Of a stretch of DNA of 64,000 bases, positions 53,791 through 64,000 are shown piece by piece (positions within the stretch are counted from its first letter, which is position 1; each line of letters begins with the position of its first letter). The notes below the pieces were generated by a model. It saw only the letters and a list, made by a program, of their open reading frames with translations, was not told the origin of the DNA and ran no database searches. The translations under genes were made by a program, and so were the position numbers. Source of the stretch: Ophiodon elongatus (taxonomy: Eukaryota; Chordata; Actinopteri; Perciformes; Hexagrammidae); the NCBI GenBank assembly GCA_016806645.1, contig JACSYO010001998.1, positions 124,001 to 188,000 of the forward strand, in the 5' to 3' direction.

Positions 53791-55242
53791 CAGTGGTTCT
53801 CAAACTTTTTCTGTCAAGACCCCCTTTGATGATATAGGCACATTGTAAGCCGACCCCACCCACCACAAATGGGTCGTACCTTCTTTGTTTTTAATTAATT
53901 GCATTATAATATATAAACTCCATAAAATATTTGTTTTTCTTTCCAAAATAAGTACATATCATTTCACAATTCCACTTCAGTTTGTTTTCCTGAAGATAAA
54001 AAATAGCAATAAAATCAATTTCCCAAAAGATTGGACTTTAGATTGCTTTCAAACAGAATATAATGTAATTAGCATTACATTCTTGAATATATTTTCAGGT
54101 AAAATTAGAAAATAAAAAATTCTACATATAAAAAAATGACTGATCAAAGACAAGATGTGCAAGTTACTCAGTGCTTTCTCTGCATATATCACATTCCTAT
54201 GCAAAGGTACATTCATATTCCTACATGTAAATTGCTTTCTGACATATTCATTTGTAAATAAAAATAACTCAAGTTTGGGAACCACTGAGCTAACGGAACT
54301 ACCGGTACACACACACACTGCTGCATACATCTTGGCGGCTGATTTGTGGCTCACTTTTAATGTTGAATACGGTATGTTTGGCTAGCCGCGATCAGCTAAC
54401 GGAACTACCGGTACACACACTGCTGCATACTATCGGCGGCCGATTTGAGGCTCACTTAATATTTAAGATGTTATGTTTGGCTAACCGCGATCAGCTAACG
54501 GAACCACCGGTACACACACTGCTGCGTACTATCGACTGCTGATTTGTGGCAAAATATTGTATTGACCTGATAATGGTTCTTTAAAATTGAATTATAAACA
54601 AGATGTGCAAGCTACTCAAGATTTTTCAGCATGGATCATATTTTTATATTCACAATATTCCTATTCATAAGTACATTCCTATTCCTACATATCAAATCAG
54701 TGACTGGTGTGGGCTTGCTGGTTAGAGAGCCACTCTCAGTTCATTTTCAATGTTCAACTTTGATCTGTACTTGGTCTTCATTGCAGCAACTGCAGAAAAA
54801 GAAAAAGACACACAACACACTGGGGTCTCTCTTCTTGGCCGACCATAGTGCTTGTAAAGCCCAGGGACAGATATGCCTCGTTATATTTTCTTGCTTTAAA
54901 CCTTTTTTTGGTGCCGTTGTTGTGGTGGTCGTGTTGCCTGTTAGAGCTGTAACAGACTTGCTATCTGATTTGCGATTCATACCAGTCACAAATCTGTCCA
55001 TCTTGGTACATCGCTTCCTTCTTATCTCTTATATTTTTCTCTTTCTGTGTTGCTCTGTGTCTTTCTAGCTTTCTTTGTGTCGCTGTGTGTCTCTCTGGGT
55101 TTGCAGCTAGTCGGTCTGCAACGTGAGCCTCTCTGGGGGGCGTGGTTGGAACACAGTGCATGTCATGTCGGTTCCGCTTGATTTATTTTTATTTCTTAGG
55201 TGCAACCATATGATATAGTGCCCTCCAGTTTGGGAACCACTG
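53791..55242. mobile_element. hAT transposon with internal tandem repeats
   Basis: A 1452-bp element flanked by exact 8-bp copies of GATTAGCC. The ends are CAGTGGTTCTCAAACTTTTT and, inward on the other strand, CAGTGGTTCCCAAACTGGAG, classic hAT termini. A third terminus-like sequence, AGTTTGGGAACCACTG, lies inside at 54272-54287. The AAGATGTGCAAG block is present twice (54153 and 54601). The element therefore looks built from two related copies with a tandem array between them. The open frames (53885-54115, 54631-55068) have no transposase motif. Confidence 0.93.
54288..54550. repeat. about 100-bp tandem repeat, three units
   Basis: Units start at 54288, 54394 and 54493 with AGCTAACGGAACTACCGGTA and carry CACACTGCTGC and GATTTGTGGC-type ends. 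Periods are 106 and 99 bp. The first unit begins immediately after the internal hAT-like terminus. Confidence 0.9.
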
Positions 55243-55250
55243 GATTAGCC
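55243..55250. repeat. hAT target-site duplication, right
   Basis: GATTAGCC, exact copy of 53783-53790. Confidence 0.95.
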
Positions 55251-57239
55251 CCTTTACAGGAACTTTCACATTGTTTGCATTTTAACTACACAATTCAGGG
55301 TCTAAATTATGTTCTGTGACATTTTACCCCCCAATAAGGCCGTGGCAGAGGGGTAGTACTTTCTGTAAACCTGAGAATGACTGAATGGAAACAAATGGAA
55401 TAGGCTACGGCTGTGCATATGAAAGGCCCTTAATAGACCGTTTGAGGAACTCATTGCATGGACCAGGGTCTAAATTGTGTGTTTTGCAAGGATAAACTTT
55501 GCCGATTGGGCAAACACACACAGCTGGTTCAACTTGTGTATCGAGCTAGTCTAGTATCGATTTAGGATTATTATAGGACGAGGGGAGAACATTTCTCTCT
55601 TTGTTTGATAACATTAAAAGTAAAGTTAGGCTTTGCTTTTGGCTTCTGTTAAGGAGAGAGAGCTTCTGCAGGCTGGCCCTCTCTGTGCTCTGAAGACAGA
55701 TTTGAAGCCAAATCCATGGTTCCAGTTATAGCAAAAAGGTTTTATATAAAAAGGTAAAGCAAACATAATCACAAGTTGAATCACACTATAAAACATGCAA
55801 ATATATTCCATGGAATAGCGTCCTTAATACATCCAATCCCGGCAGGCCAGTGGTAGTCTGGCCTGCCGGACAGTCCGTAAAAAACTCCCCTCCTCTATCT
55901 TCTGTTCAGTTTTATTGCTCTCTGTTCCTTCAAACCCCCGTCTTGACCAAAGGATCCAGTCTTCCAATTGGTAAAGTCCTTGTTTCACAAATTCCTTACT
56001 GATGTGTGGGGTCTTGTTTCAATCTGCATCTTCCGTGTGTGGGGATTTCACATACCTGCTTCATGCCCTCTTATCTTGATCAGATTCGCTGTCTGACTTA
56101 ATACATTCAAATCATTCTATTTTATATAATTGCCTAATACATTCAGTGGTATTATTTATCTTAACCTTACAGTATTTAACACATTGTAATACATAATAGC
56201 TATCACTATGAGCGCTATATAAGCTTAGTTTTCTCAAACTTCCTGACTCGTTTAAAAAAAAAAATAATAAAAAAATCAGAAAGAAAAGAAAGTGAGAGGG
56301 GGCAACCTCTAGCTTCTTTGGCAGCGCCCTCGGTTCACTTCCAGCCCATGGCCCTTTGCTACATTTCTCTCTCTCTCTCTCGCTCTATATCCAGCCATTT
56401 CTCCAAGCTGCATGTTAAAGGCAATAAAAAGCCTCAAAAAAGAGAGAGCGGGCGAGCGGTAGAGGAGGATAGCTCAGCTGTGCTGTGAGAAAAAAAACAA
56501 CATAATTTTTGATTGTTTGCCTTTTACGTTCTAAAGCACAAATAAATAACCATCAAACACTCAACAGATAATTTACTGCGTAGACAGACACTCTTAGTTT
56601 AATTTTCCTCCTCTGCTTTTTATTCATTACAGCCAGCATGCATCAGTAAATACAATGCAGCAATAAATGTCGAGACAAAAAAAGGTTTACTGCTTTTAGA
56701 TAGAATGGGTGGACACACTGGACCGCAAGCTGCAGAGTGTGTCTACCCTGCGACCACAAGCAGCCCCCGTCCCATGTCATGTTGCTTTTTCTTATGTCAG
56801 CCGACGGATTTGCCTAATCTTTGCTGGTCTTCAGACCAGCGTTGACTGAAGGAATCTTTTAGTTCCTTGAAAAGTAGTCCTGGGACCAAAATGTCCACAA
56901 ACTTCTTGGTGGAAAAGCAGTAAATGTCGCCAGACGCCTGAACGCGTCTCATCCATAGTTCAGACTCTTTTCTTTACCCTAATTATCCGAAAATTATCTA
57001 ATTTCACCACTAGGAAATCTCCTTAAGGCCACTAAAGGTTCTAAGTTACAGTTTAAGTCACAGAGTTCATGAAAGCAACTTTTAAGAAGTGAATAAGTTA
57101 GGCATTCTGCTCCTTGGGGGTCACGTCACATATCATGAATAAGCTTCCTCAGTACGTCTGCTGTGTCAGAGATGCATAACAGGTGATGTGATGTTCCAAT
57201 ACAGTGTCACGGCAGTCCGTGGAAAAAGTCACAAAATAC
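55251..57239. other. non-coding; local duplication, no gene
   Basis: No gene recognised. 55368-55500 repeats words of the sequence around the hAT insertion (ACCTGAGAATGACTGAATGG against ACCTGAGAGGGACTGAATGG at 53752; CAGGGTCTAAATT at 55296 and 55469), indicating an old local duplication. Confidence 0.5.
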
Positions 57240-57420
57240 AATCTTTTGGTTTTGTGCACAGGGACACATTACAACGAAAGTTGGTTTTTAGGCAACAAAA
57301 CCACTTGGGTAGGTTCAAGAAAAACATCGGTATGGCTTAAAATAACTAGGTACAGTTAGGTTTAAGCAACAAAATAACACTTTGGGACACGCGGTGTCAA
57401 ACACCGGACCCATTCACCTC
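57240..57420. repeat. GTTTAGGCAACAA-type dispersed repeat, copy 2
   Basis: TTTTTAGGCAACAAAACCAC, GGGTAGGTTCAAGAAAAACA and GGCTTAAAATAACTAGG occur in the same order as at 3295-3375. It also holds an internal near-repeat (GTTAGGTTTAAGCAACAAAA at 57355). Confidence 0.55.
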
Positions 57421-58338
57421 CCCTCCTGCTCACCATAAGTGGTCTTTTTCCACGTTTAATGTTACATCGTCTGGTTCCCACTGTTGCATTTCATTTGTGT
57501 GTCCAACACAAAGAAAGGATCCTAATTGGCTATTCATCGATTTTGTTTCATTCCTGAGCGACATAAAAAATGTAAAATAACCCATGTCCATGTACTCCAA
57601 ACCAATAGTTAGCATTTTGTTACTATTTCCCGACTTGCCATGTGACTGGGCTGGATGCAGCGTTACGTGACCAATATGCGTTCCACTTTGAACTGAAGAT
57701 GAACACCATTTCTTCACATGAAGATTAAAGCCCTGGTGCCCACTTATCCATCCAGCATATCAGAACAAGATGAAAGGAGGAAATCAAATTAATCTCACTC
57801 ATCCCTCGATATTATTTCCGGCCTCGTGGGTTCTGAATCCTTTCCGTTTTCATTGGACTGTTGTTTCTGCCTGTATTGTCCTGTCATGTCCACTCTTCAT
57901 TCATTTATTCTGAATTATACTTGCATGTATTAGTATTCTCGGATGCCTGTTCTGAAAAGGGTGCTCTGGCTGTGTACTCTAGTACTCGGCATAATGTGAG
58001 ATTGTATCAAGTGAATTCCTCGGAGAGGGGAGGAGGGCTTCATTATAAACCTGCAGTGAAGTATCTGAGAACTCAGGCACCCTGTCAGAGCAATGCCTGT
58101 AGAACTGAAACGGGCTGCCTGGCACCCAAACCTCCCACCAAGCTTTGTAACGGTGCTATAGAATGGCTAAATGACTTAATTTCAGTGTGAGGCAGGTTGT
58201 AACTTCATGTTAGGGTGTAATCACTGAAATATGTAACCTAGACAACAAAGAGCCCTTCTCATTTCGACCAAATCGCTAAATCGATGGTTGCTGTGTGAAA
58301 CAGAAAAACCCTCCACGTCCTCATTAGTGTGGAGGTCA
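57421..58338. other. non-coding, no gene seen
   Basis: No gene recognised. The frame at 57861-58190 (109 codons) starts hydrophobic but shows no cleavage site or domain that I trust. Confidence 0.45.
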
Positions 58339-58346
58339 CCTAGGAA

Positions 58347-59215
58347 TAGTGCTGCAACGGATCATAAAAGTCACGGATCAGATCGGCACAAAAGAAAAAA
58401 GGGAGCAAACATAACTTTTAGAGATCCCTGATACAGATCCCTTTGTTGTTTGATTATACAGCTGGTCTACAAGGTTCCAGACTATTTATTTTTTGCCTCC
58501 TCCCAAAAATTATTTCAACTGCTCTGAAGTCAGTGTAAACATCAAAAATACTAAATGTTATCATTTTACTTTGTTACAGTAATTAATGTGTAATTTTCTT
58601 TCTTCATAAAAACACCCAAGTAAAATGATAAGGAAATAAAAGATTGTAATTTTTATGGCTTAAAACAAATCTTGTCATTAGCAGTTTTAATGCTGTATTA
58701 CAAGCCTCTTAGAGCTAGTGTTAGGAAGTTAAACGGCTCATAATTCATCTCTAAAATCTATTTATGTTGCTATGAAAACATCTCCTTCTAATGACTGGAT
58801 TTATTTAAAGTTTCTCACCAACACTACATTTTACTAGATTATCTTTGAAAACATTATAACGTTATAATTTACCTTCGCCCAATGCTCATTTTCACTAAAA
58901 AAGCCTGAATGCATCATAATGTAAGTGAATGGAACCTTTGCTGTTAGCAATGCTGCCGCCGTCCTGTCAATTTAAACAGATTGGTTGTTAACAATGTAAT
59001 ATCATCAGATCGGCGACTAGAAAAGCATAGATGCAAATATCCTGATCGCATATTTTACTGAATATTGGTGGATAACGATCACCAGTAAAACTTTATTTCA
59101 CACTGTGGTGGTTAACTTTAGACTGTGTAATTAATCCGAGGTTCACATGCGTGTCGATCCATGAGGGGGGGGATCCGTACGGATCACGGATCGACAATGA
59201 TCCGTTACACCACTA
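58347..59215. mobile_element. hAT MITE, AACGGATCA ends
   Basis: An 869-bp element. The left end TAGTGCTGCAACGGATCA and the inward right end TAGTGGTGTAACGGATCA are inverted repeats with 16 of 18 positions equal. It is flanked by CCTAGGAA (58339-58346) and CCTGGGAA (59216-59223), an 8-bp duplication with one mismatch. No transposase remains. Confidence 0.85.
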
Positions 59216-61389
59216 CCTGGGAAGCATTCAACCCCAAATTAGGACTATTTGTAACTTTCTGAATGTAAATTAAGGTAGTATTGAGTAAATCATCCCTGAC
59301 TACGTTAAAAAAAAACAAAAAAACGTTTTTTTTCCATATAACATTTTGTTTCTTGAAGACGAGACGTAGCCCAAACCAGCTGGGCTACCGCATATCGCTC
59401 TTATGGTTTGGTGTTCCTCTTTGACAACATGCCAGGGAGCACATTCATCAGAGATCTTAGCAAGGAAATAAAAAGCTTCTGGCTTAAATCCCCAACGCTG
59501 CCAATCGGCAGTGAATATTTTTCCTGTTCTGATGATCATGGAAATGAGTTGAAATAAACAGGGGAAAGAGTGCAATGTGCACTTCCTTGTTGCTGTACAC
59601 ATGTATGTCCAACATTCACTCAGCTTTGAGCTCAATGGAGCTGATGGGAACTTCATGGTTGGATTCGTCACTATGACAGACACCTTTACCTTTACATGTG
59701 GTGATTTTATCCATTGTTCTTATAAAGATGTTGATTTTAAAGCAGCGTTAAGCTTTTAAGAGTTTTTTTCTGAGAGAGAGAGAGCAGTACACGCCCATTC
59801 CCACTATAGCTCCACCACACTGTAAACTCGGCTATCAAAAATATCACTTCTTACTAGTTTTTACAAAGTAACAGTTAATTGCTGGTGGGGAAAAAAAATG
59901 TACTTATTGGTTTGAGTTAAGATTGTGCTGACTCAGAAGCTGAGGCAAGAAAGAGACTGCTTGGATTTCGTTTTTTTGGGAAGTCTCATTTTGTCTTTTT
60001 GAGAATATTAAGCTAAGTTATCAAGCAAACAATAACTGTGGAAAATGTTAACTGTTTCTGACTGCTGCCAACGTTAGCCAGCATGAGTTTGCTAACCGTT
60101 AGCTGACTTAGCGAGTTACAAGTGAATGCAGCATGAACCGTGCTTTCTGCAGAAGCAACTTTTATTTAACAAGGTTTTGTTGAAACGTGCGGTTAGCACC
60201 CGGTTTAGGTGGACAATTAAGAGACATATTTTACCGTAATGTTTGTTTCCCGTTTCAAACATTGTTTGAAAAGCCAAAAACGGTTTCCCTGGAGAACTGC
60301 TTTGAAGGTTTGCAGGAGGCTGCAGTAACAGTAAGTTAACTTGTCACTAAAGTCACTGTTAGCGGTGAAGTTATATTATTTTACATTTTTGGCTGTATGA
60401 CATTTGGGTGTATGACATTAGCCTACATATTTTTATTTGGCATGCAAAGCGTGGTTGAAGGAAACAAAGTCACAGGTGTTAAAGTAAAAGTTAGGGTGTT
60501 TACATGCCGGTGTATCTTTGCTACTTCTGTGTATTTAATGACGAGTGCCGTTGTAGCAGAAAGTCTTTCCAACACACTGCTATAGTTTGTCACATGGACG
60601 CGAGTAGCCATCGGCTGCATGCAACGTGAATTCATTCCAGTGGTGAAAGTCCCCATTGAAGCTGCAGTTTGCACACCGATCTTTAGCCTCATAGAATGCA
60701 CCAATTAATTTGACCTTCATATGCCCCTCTCAAGCTGTCAGCTACATTAAGCTGCCTGTAAAAGATAATGAAGGAGAAATGATTTCAATCTGCATTTTAT
60801 GGTAACGTTAGACAAGGGATATTGGTGGTCTTAGCTAGCTTCTTTGACCTGTTTTAACTCCTCAGGAAGCATGAGACAGCTACGTTTAATTAAACAAAAT
60901 CAGATGTTTATTTCACAAAGGTAAGATGCCAGTAGCCTATAGTTTAGAGGATATTTCAGCTTAAGGAGTTATAATCAGCATTTACAATGCTACAACAAAC
61001 TTTCTAGTGACACTAGTCTTGATGTCACATTGACAAACATATTTGTACTGTCAGATTTGAATGTTGCATAACGTTGAACTTTTTTTGGTAATTATCCACT
61101 TCTAGAAACCAGATGTGACAGCAACACTTGGACTACCCTAAAGCCATGAAAAACACTTTTAATTTCATTCAAAGAGTGATGCTTGGCTTGGGACAAGACA
61201 AACTCCCACCAAAACTGCAAACTCATAAAAATCTCCTGTTGAGTTAGAACGTAAATAACCGTATGAGTGTTGACGTTTGGCATTAGATCTCAATTGTTGA
61301 TCACATTGGATTCAGCTTTTTATTGTTATGTTAACTAAATTAAGGCACTCCTTTCAAATTGTCAGCCCATGGGTTCATCAGCAGGTTGC
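59216..61389. other. non-coding, no gene seen
   Basis: No recognisable gene in about 2.2 kb. Frames at 59300-59683 and 60423-60704 on the - strand lack known domains. Confidence 0.5.
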
Positions 61390-61397
61390 GTCTAGAG
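61390..61397. repeat. hAT target-site duplication, left
   Basis: GTCTAGAG, repeated exactly at 62523-62530; fits nTCTAGAn. Confidence 0.95.
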
Positions 61398-61734
61398 CAG
61401 ACCTGGGCATTGTACGGCCCGTGGGCCATACCCGGCCCTTTGGCTGTCGCTGACTGGCCCGCGGGAGGTCAATGGGAAATTAGGAATAAAACGTAAAGAA
61501 GTGTACATCATGCACATTATACACCTGCATTGCTTTTATTTTGAAGGCGACTGCTGCTGTTTTTTTCTCAATTTACATACGTTGGTGAGTGTGTGCGATC
61601 AGCAGCGTCACTGCGATGTGTTGAACTGAGTTTACAGGAGATGTGAGTTAGCTGTCAGCCCTCAAAAAATTATCAAGAGATTGATACAGAGAGTGTAGAG
61701 TTTTTCTTTTTTTTTTTTACAAAACATGGACTTC

Positions 61735-62073
61735 TAAGTATTTATTTACTGAAGTCGAAGGTAAAGCCATGTGCTTAGTTTGTGGAGAACAGGTCTCAGT
61801 GTTTAAGGATTACAATGTGAATCGCCATTACGAGACGAAACATGCGGAGTAACACAAAAAGGCAAATTTTTGGTTCAGAAGTTTTTGTTTCTCTTTGGAT
61901 CTACCTCCATATGTAAACAAACGTTCTCCGTGATAAAGTTTAACCAAGCCAGATACAGATCCTCTCTCACTGATGATCACCTGTCAGCTCTCCTTCACAT
62001 ATCCACCTCAGACATTCAGCCGGACTTCAGAGCTTCGTTCGAGCCCAACACAGACTGGAAAACAGAAAATTAA
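61735..62073 (+). pseudogene. hAT transposase remnant: BED finger and C-terminus
   Basis: 61769-61852 reads Met-Cys-Leu-Val-Cys-Gly-Glu followed 13 residues later by an Asn-Arg-His-Tyr-Glu-Thr-Lys-His run. This is a Cys2-His2 BED finger with correct spacing (C-x2-C ... H-x4-H). The frame then stops. From 61885 another frame reads Glu-like Ser-Thr-Ser-Ile-Cys-Lys-Gln-Thr-Phe-Ser, Leu-Thr-Asp-Asp-His-Leu-Ser-Ala-Leu-Leu and Ser-Asp-Ile-Gln-Pro-Asp-Phe. These are C-terminal blocks of GTF2IRD2/ZBED-like hAT transposases. The catalytic DDE middle is deleted. Confidence 0.85.
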
Positions 62074-62264
62074 GTAATTGGATTACAAAATTTTATTGCA
62101 GAAACTTGATCCCAGTCAGTGTTTTAGTATATATGGATATTTAATATGTATATTTGTTTGGATCGTTATTCCTTCTGCAGATGTTTAAGGTGGAGATTAT
62201 TTTAACTCCTTTATACACTGTTTTTCAGTTTGGGAAGTTAGGATGGGTTTGAAAAATTGGTTCT

Positions 62265-62466
62265 TTAAAATTGTAATGTGCAAAGTAACTCATAACTAAA
62301 GCTGTCAGACAAATGTAGTGGAGTTAAAAAGTACAATATTCCCCTTTGAGATGTAACGGAGTGGAAGTACGAAGTTGAATAAAATGTAAATACTCAAGTA
62401 AAGTACCTTGAATTTGTACTTAAGTACAGTACTTAAGTAATTATATTTGGTTACATTCCACCACTG
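62265..62466 (-). mobile_element. hAT MITE fragment, CCACCACTG end
   Basis: Read on the - strand it starts CAGTGGTGGAATGTAACC, then AAGTACTGTACTTAAGTACA and ACTCAAG / TACTTTACTTGAGTA words, and TTTGTCTGACAGCTTTAG. This is a teleost hAT MITE also represented at 34915-35060. Only one terminus is present, so it is truncated, nested in the right part of the hAT element. Confidence 0.75.
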
Positions 62467-62522
62467 ATCATGACATTCACTCTTACCACTCGCAGCTTAT
62501 CAAAAATAGTTGCCCACCCCTG

Positions 62523-62530
62523 GTCTAGAG
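62523..62530. repeat. hAT target-site duplication, right
   Basis: GTCTAGAG, exact copy of 61390-61397. Confidence 0.95.
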
Positions 62531-62750
62531 GCTGCCCGTGTATGTTCAAAATACAAGAGTGAGATCCATTGCCAGAGTCATTTTATTACCAAATTATACC
62601 TTTTACAAAAAAAAATATTCTAACCAAAATCATATCAGGCAGTATGTTGTTATTGGATTTGTTTTTGTTCTAATTGTTGGTATGGGTCGAAAAAATCAGT
62701 AATGCTTGGGCTTATTTTTTATACCATCACAATATGATTTTAAACAGTAA
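62531..62750. other. non-coding, no gene seen
   Basis: Short AT-rich spacer; nothing recognised. Confidence 0.5.
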
Positions 62751-63113
62751 TGTAGCGTCCGAAAGTTGTAGCAGAGCGTAAACGTTAAGTTGACACGTGT
62801 TTCTGGTCCTATGCACATAGCTCACACCGACTCCGTTCGTAAGTGAAAGCAAAACGTGTTTTATTTATCCAATGTTCTTCGTACAAGTTGGTGACAACAA
62901 CTTCCCTTCTTCCTAAAAGTATCGCCGTTTGTCTCGACACAGGTTAATCCACAATTTAGTTCCATAAAATAATCCACATAAAACTGCGGCCCCACTCTGC
63001 TCCAGATACTACTAACGCCGCAAATACCTGTCGTAAAGTGTCATCCGTGTGACGTCAGTCCGTAACTTGCGTGTATATATTACAATAACAAATGATATGA
63101 CAGCTTTGTAACA
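62751..63113 (-). mobile_element. probable solo LTR, 363 bp
   Basis: The + strand begins TGTAGCGTCC and ends TTTGTAACA, giving TG...CA ends. On the - strand there is TATATAT at 63080-63074, a TGACGTCA palindrome at 63057-63050 and AATAAA at 62865-62860, in LTR order. No target duplication is visible (AGTAA on one side, TTTAA on the other), so the limits and the call are less certain than for the two other solo LTRs. Confidence 0.5.
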
Positions 63114-63429
63114 TTTAAGTTAGACACACATCTGATTAAAGTTCAACATGTAAATGGAACTAAATATTGTCCTGCAAATTGAAATTGGCTCTTACAAGTA
63201 AAGTGTGCTTTGTGACCTTTTGAGCTGTAGTTATATAAACCAATGCCAACTTTTGCAGACCAATCCTGTTTTCAGCACTTTGTGGCTCTTTTTCAAAATG
63301 TATTACCAAAAACTGCTACACTGAAGCTCCTCCTATACTGCTACCTCAACTGTTTAAAAGAAGCACCTCAATGATCAGATTAGATTAATCAATTTTGTCT
63401 TGGGTCTGATACAGGAAGTTCAGTAGTAG
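63114..63429. other. non-coding, no gene seen
   Basis: Nothing recognised between the two LTR-like units. Confidence 0.5.
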
Positions 63430-63764
63430 TGGGTTTTGTTAAGTGTGGATTTCCTGTTTTATTTTGAAGGTTCCCTGACTTGTTTCCTCTTGTCACTTCA
63501 CTTCCTGTCCTCGTGATTGTCTGCCCGTTCCTATATTGAATCCTCCTGTGTCTGATCACCTGCACTTCCCTGTGTATTTAAACCCTGTTTGTATCGTACC
63601 TCCTTGTGGGTTTGTCTGTTTTTCCTCGTCTGTTCTCCGTGCCTGTGTTCCCCGCTGACTTGGATGAATAAAGTTACTTTTTGCACCTTTCCTCGGCTTT
63701 ATAGTCTCTTGACGGCATTTGGGTCTGTTCCCTTGTTGCCCTTTTTGGGACCCCAGTCGTGACA
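63430..63764 (+). mobile_element. probable solo LTR, Gypsy-like
   Basis: A pyrimidine-rich upstream part with TTTCCTGTTTTATTTTGAAG, a core TATTTAA at 63575-63581, AATAAA at 63667-63672, and a 3' end GGCATTTGGGTCTG...GTCGTGACA at 63764. This layout and ending are typical of teleost Gypsy-type LTRs. The 5' limit is not fixed by a TG or a target duplication and is an estimate. It might also be a decayed LTR of a longer lost element. Confidence 0.6.
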
Positions 63765-64000
63765 AAACTGGTTTGTTGTTGCAATCACAATTTTTAAAAG
63801 GAGCAATGTCAGGAAGGAAGAAAAATAAAAAATAAATCATATAATTGACCTTTGTCTCTACTTTGATTTATTATTTGGAACTGGAAATATGATAGTTTGA
63901 AGAGAATATAACATGTTTTTCATTATTGTATATAGGATGTTTGAAGCACGTAAATGATGAGAGTAACATGAACTTGGGTCATTTTAAGGCAATCGATTTG
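63765..64000. other. non-coding, no gene seen
   Basis: AT-rich end of the window; nothing recognised. Confidence 0.5.

Larger units (their letters stand above)
61398..62522 (+). mobile_element. hAT transposon, deletion derivative
   Basis: An 1125-bp element with exact 8-bp flanks. The left end is CAGACCTGGGCATTGTACGG, followed by the GGCCCGTGGGCC-type palindromic subterminal sequence; the right end is ...AGTTGCCCACCCCTG. These are termini of a widespread Charlie-like hAT group. It keeps a BED zinc finger and the C-terminal part of a transposase but not the catalytic centre. A fragment of a different hAT MITE (about 62265-62466) sits near its right end. Confidence 0.93.

Overview
The window looks like intergenic DNA of a teleost fish, probably a percomorph. 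The evidence is the repeat content: a Rex3-type RTE retrotransposon, a Maui-type L2 LINE, an L1/Tx1-like fragment, a Tc1-like transposon, a PIF/Harbinger transposase remnant, at least four hAT elements with intact target-site duplications (TSDs), several solo-LTR-like units, and very many (AC)n/(GT)n microsatellites. I found no host protein-coding gene with recognisable homology, no rRNA and no bona fide tRNA. The longest open frames are transposable-element remnants or chance frames through simple repeats.

Layout. 1-13 kb is mostly unannotatable single-copy-looking sequence with purine/pyrimidine-asymmetric tracts, a decayed Rex3 3' fragment (2225-2667), one copy of an unclassified dispersed repeat (about 5350-5690), large AC microsatellites (9273-9537) and a CpG-rich stretch ending in a strong splice-donor motif (12334-12428). 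At 13329-14773 lies a hAT element with a palindromic 8-bp TSD and an apparent second inverted-repeat element inside it. At 15787-16060 (GT)n, a G-run tract, (AC)n and CCTAA-rich sequence are stacked. At 17491-19844 a Rex3 copy with a 12-bp TSD is interrupted by a 431-bp solo LTR with a 4-bp TSD. From 20 to 30 kb there are microsatellites, a 17/23-bp minisatellite and small inverted-repeat elements. At 30343-33529 is a pile-up: an L1-like RT tail abuts a Tc1 transposase, and the Tc1 gene is split by a reverse-strand L2 that can be removed on paper to restore the Tc1 reading frame. From 39.5 to 44.6 kb come a second copy of the unclassified repeat, a PIF/Harbinger transposase remnant with an in-frame intron, and a 1.5-kb inverted-repeat element with a 3-bp TSD. 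At 49220-50690 is an inverted-repeat element carrying a two-exon coding remnant with a poly(A) signal. At 51305-52745 a third copy of the unclassified repeat is split by a 1070-bp solo LTR whose upstream (U3-like) part holds a 63-bp tandem array. At 53791-55242, 58347-59215 and 61398-62522 are three more hAT elements, and two LTR-like units close the window (62751-63113 and 63430-63764).

No genes work together here as a pathway. The informative content is the order of insertions: Tc1 before L2, Rex3 before its solo LTR, and the unclassified repeat before the tandem-array LTR. The most unusual items are the solo LTR with the 63-bp array, the inverted-repeat element with the spliced acidic/basic coding remnant, and the two cleanly reversible nested insertions. 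Repeat family names are given from recognition of encoded proteins and termini, not from database searches.
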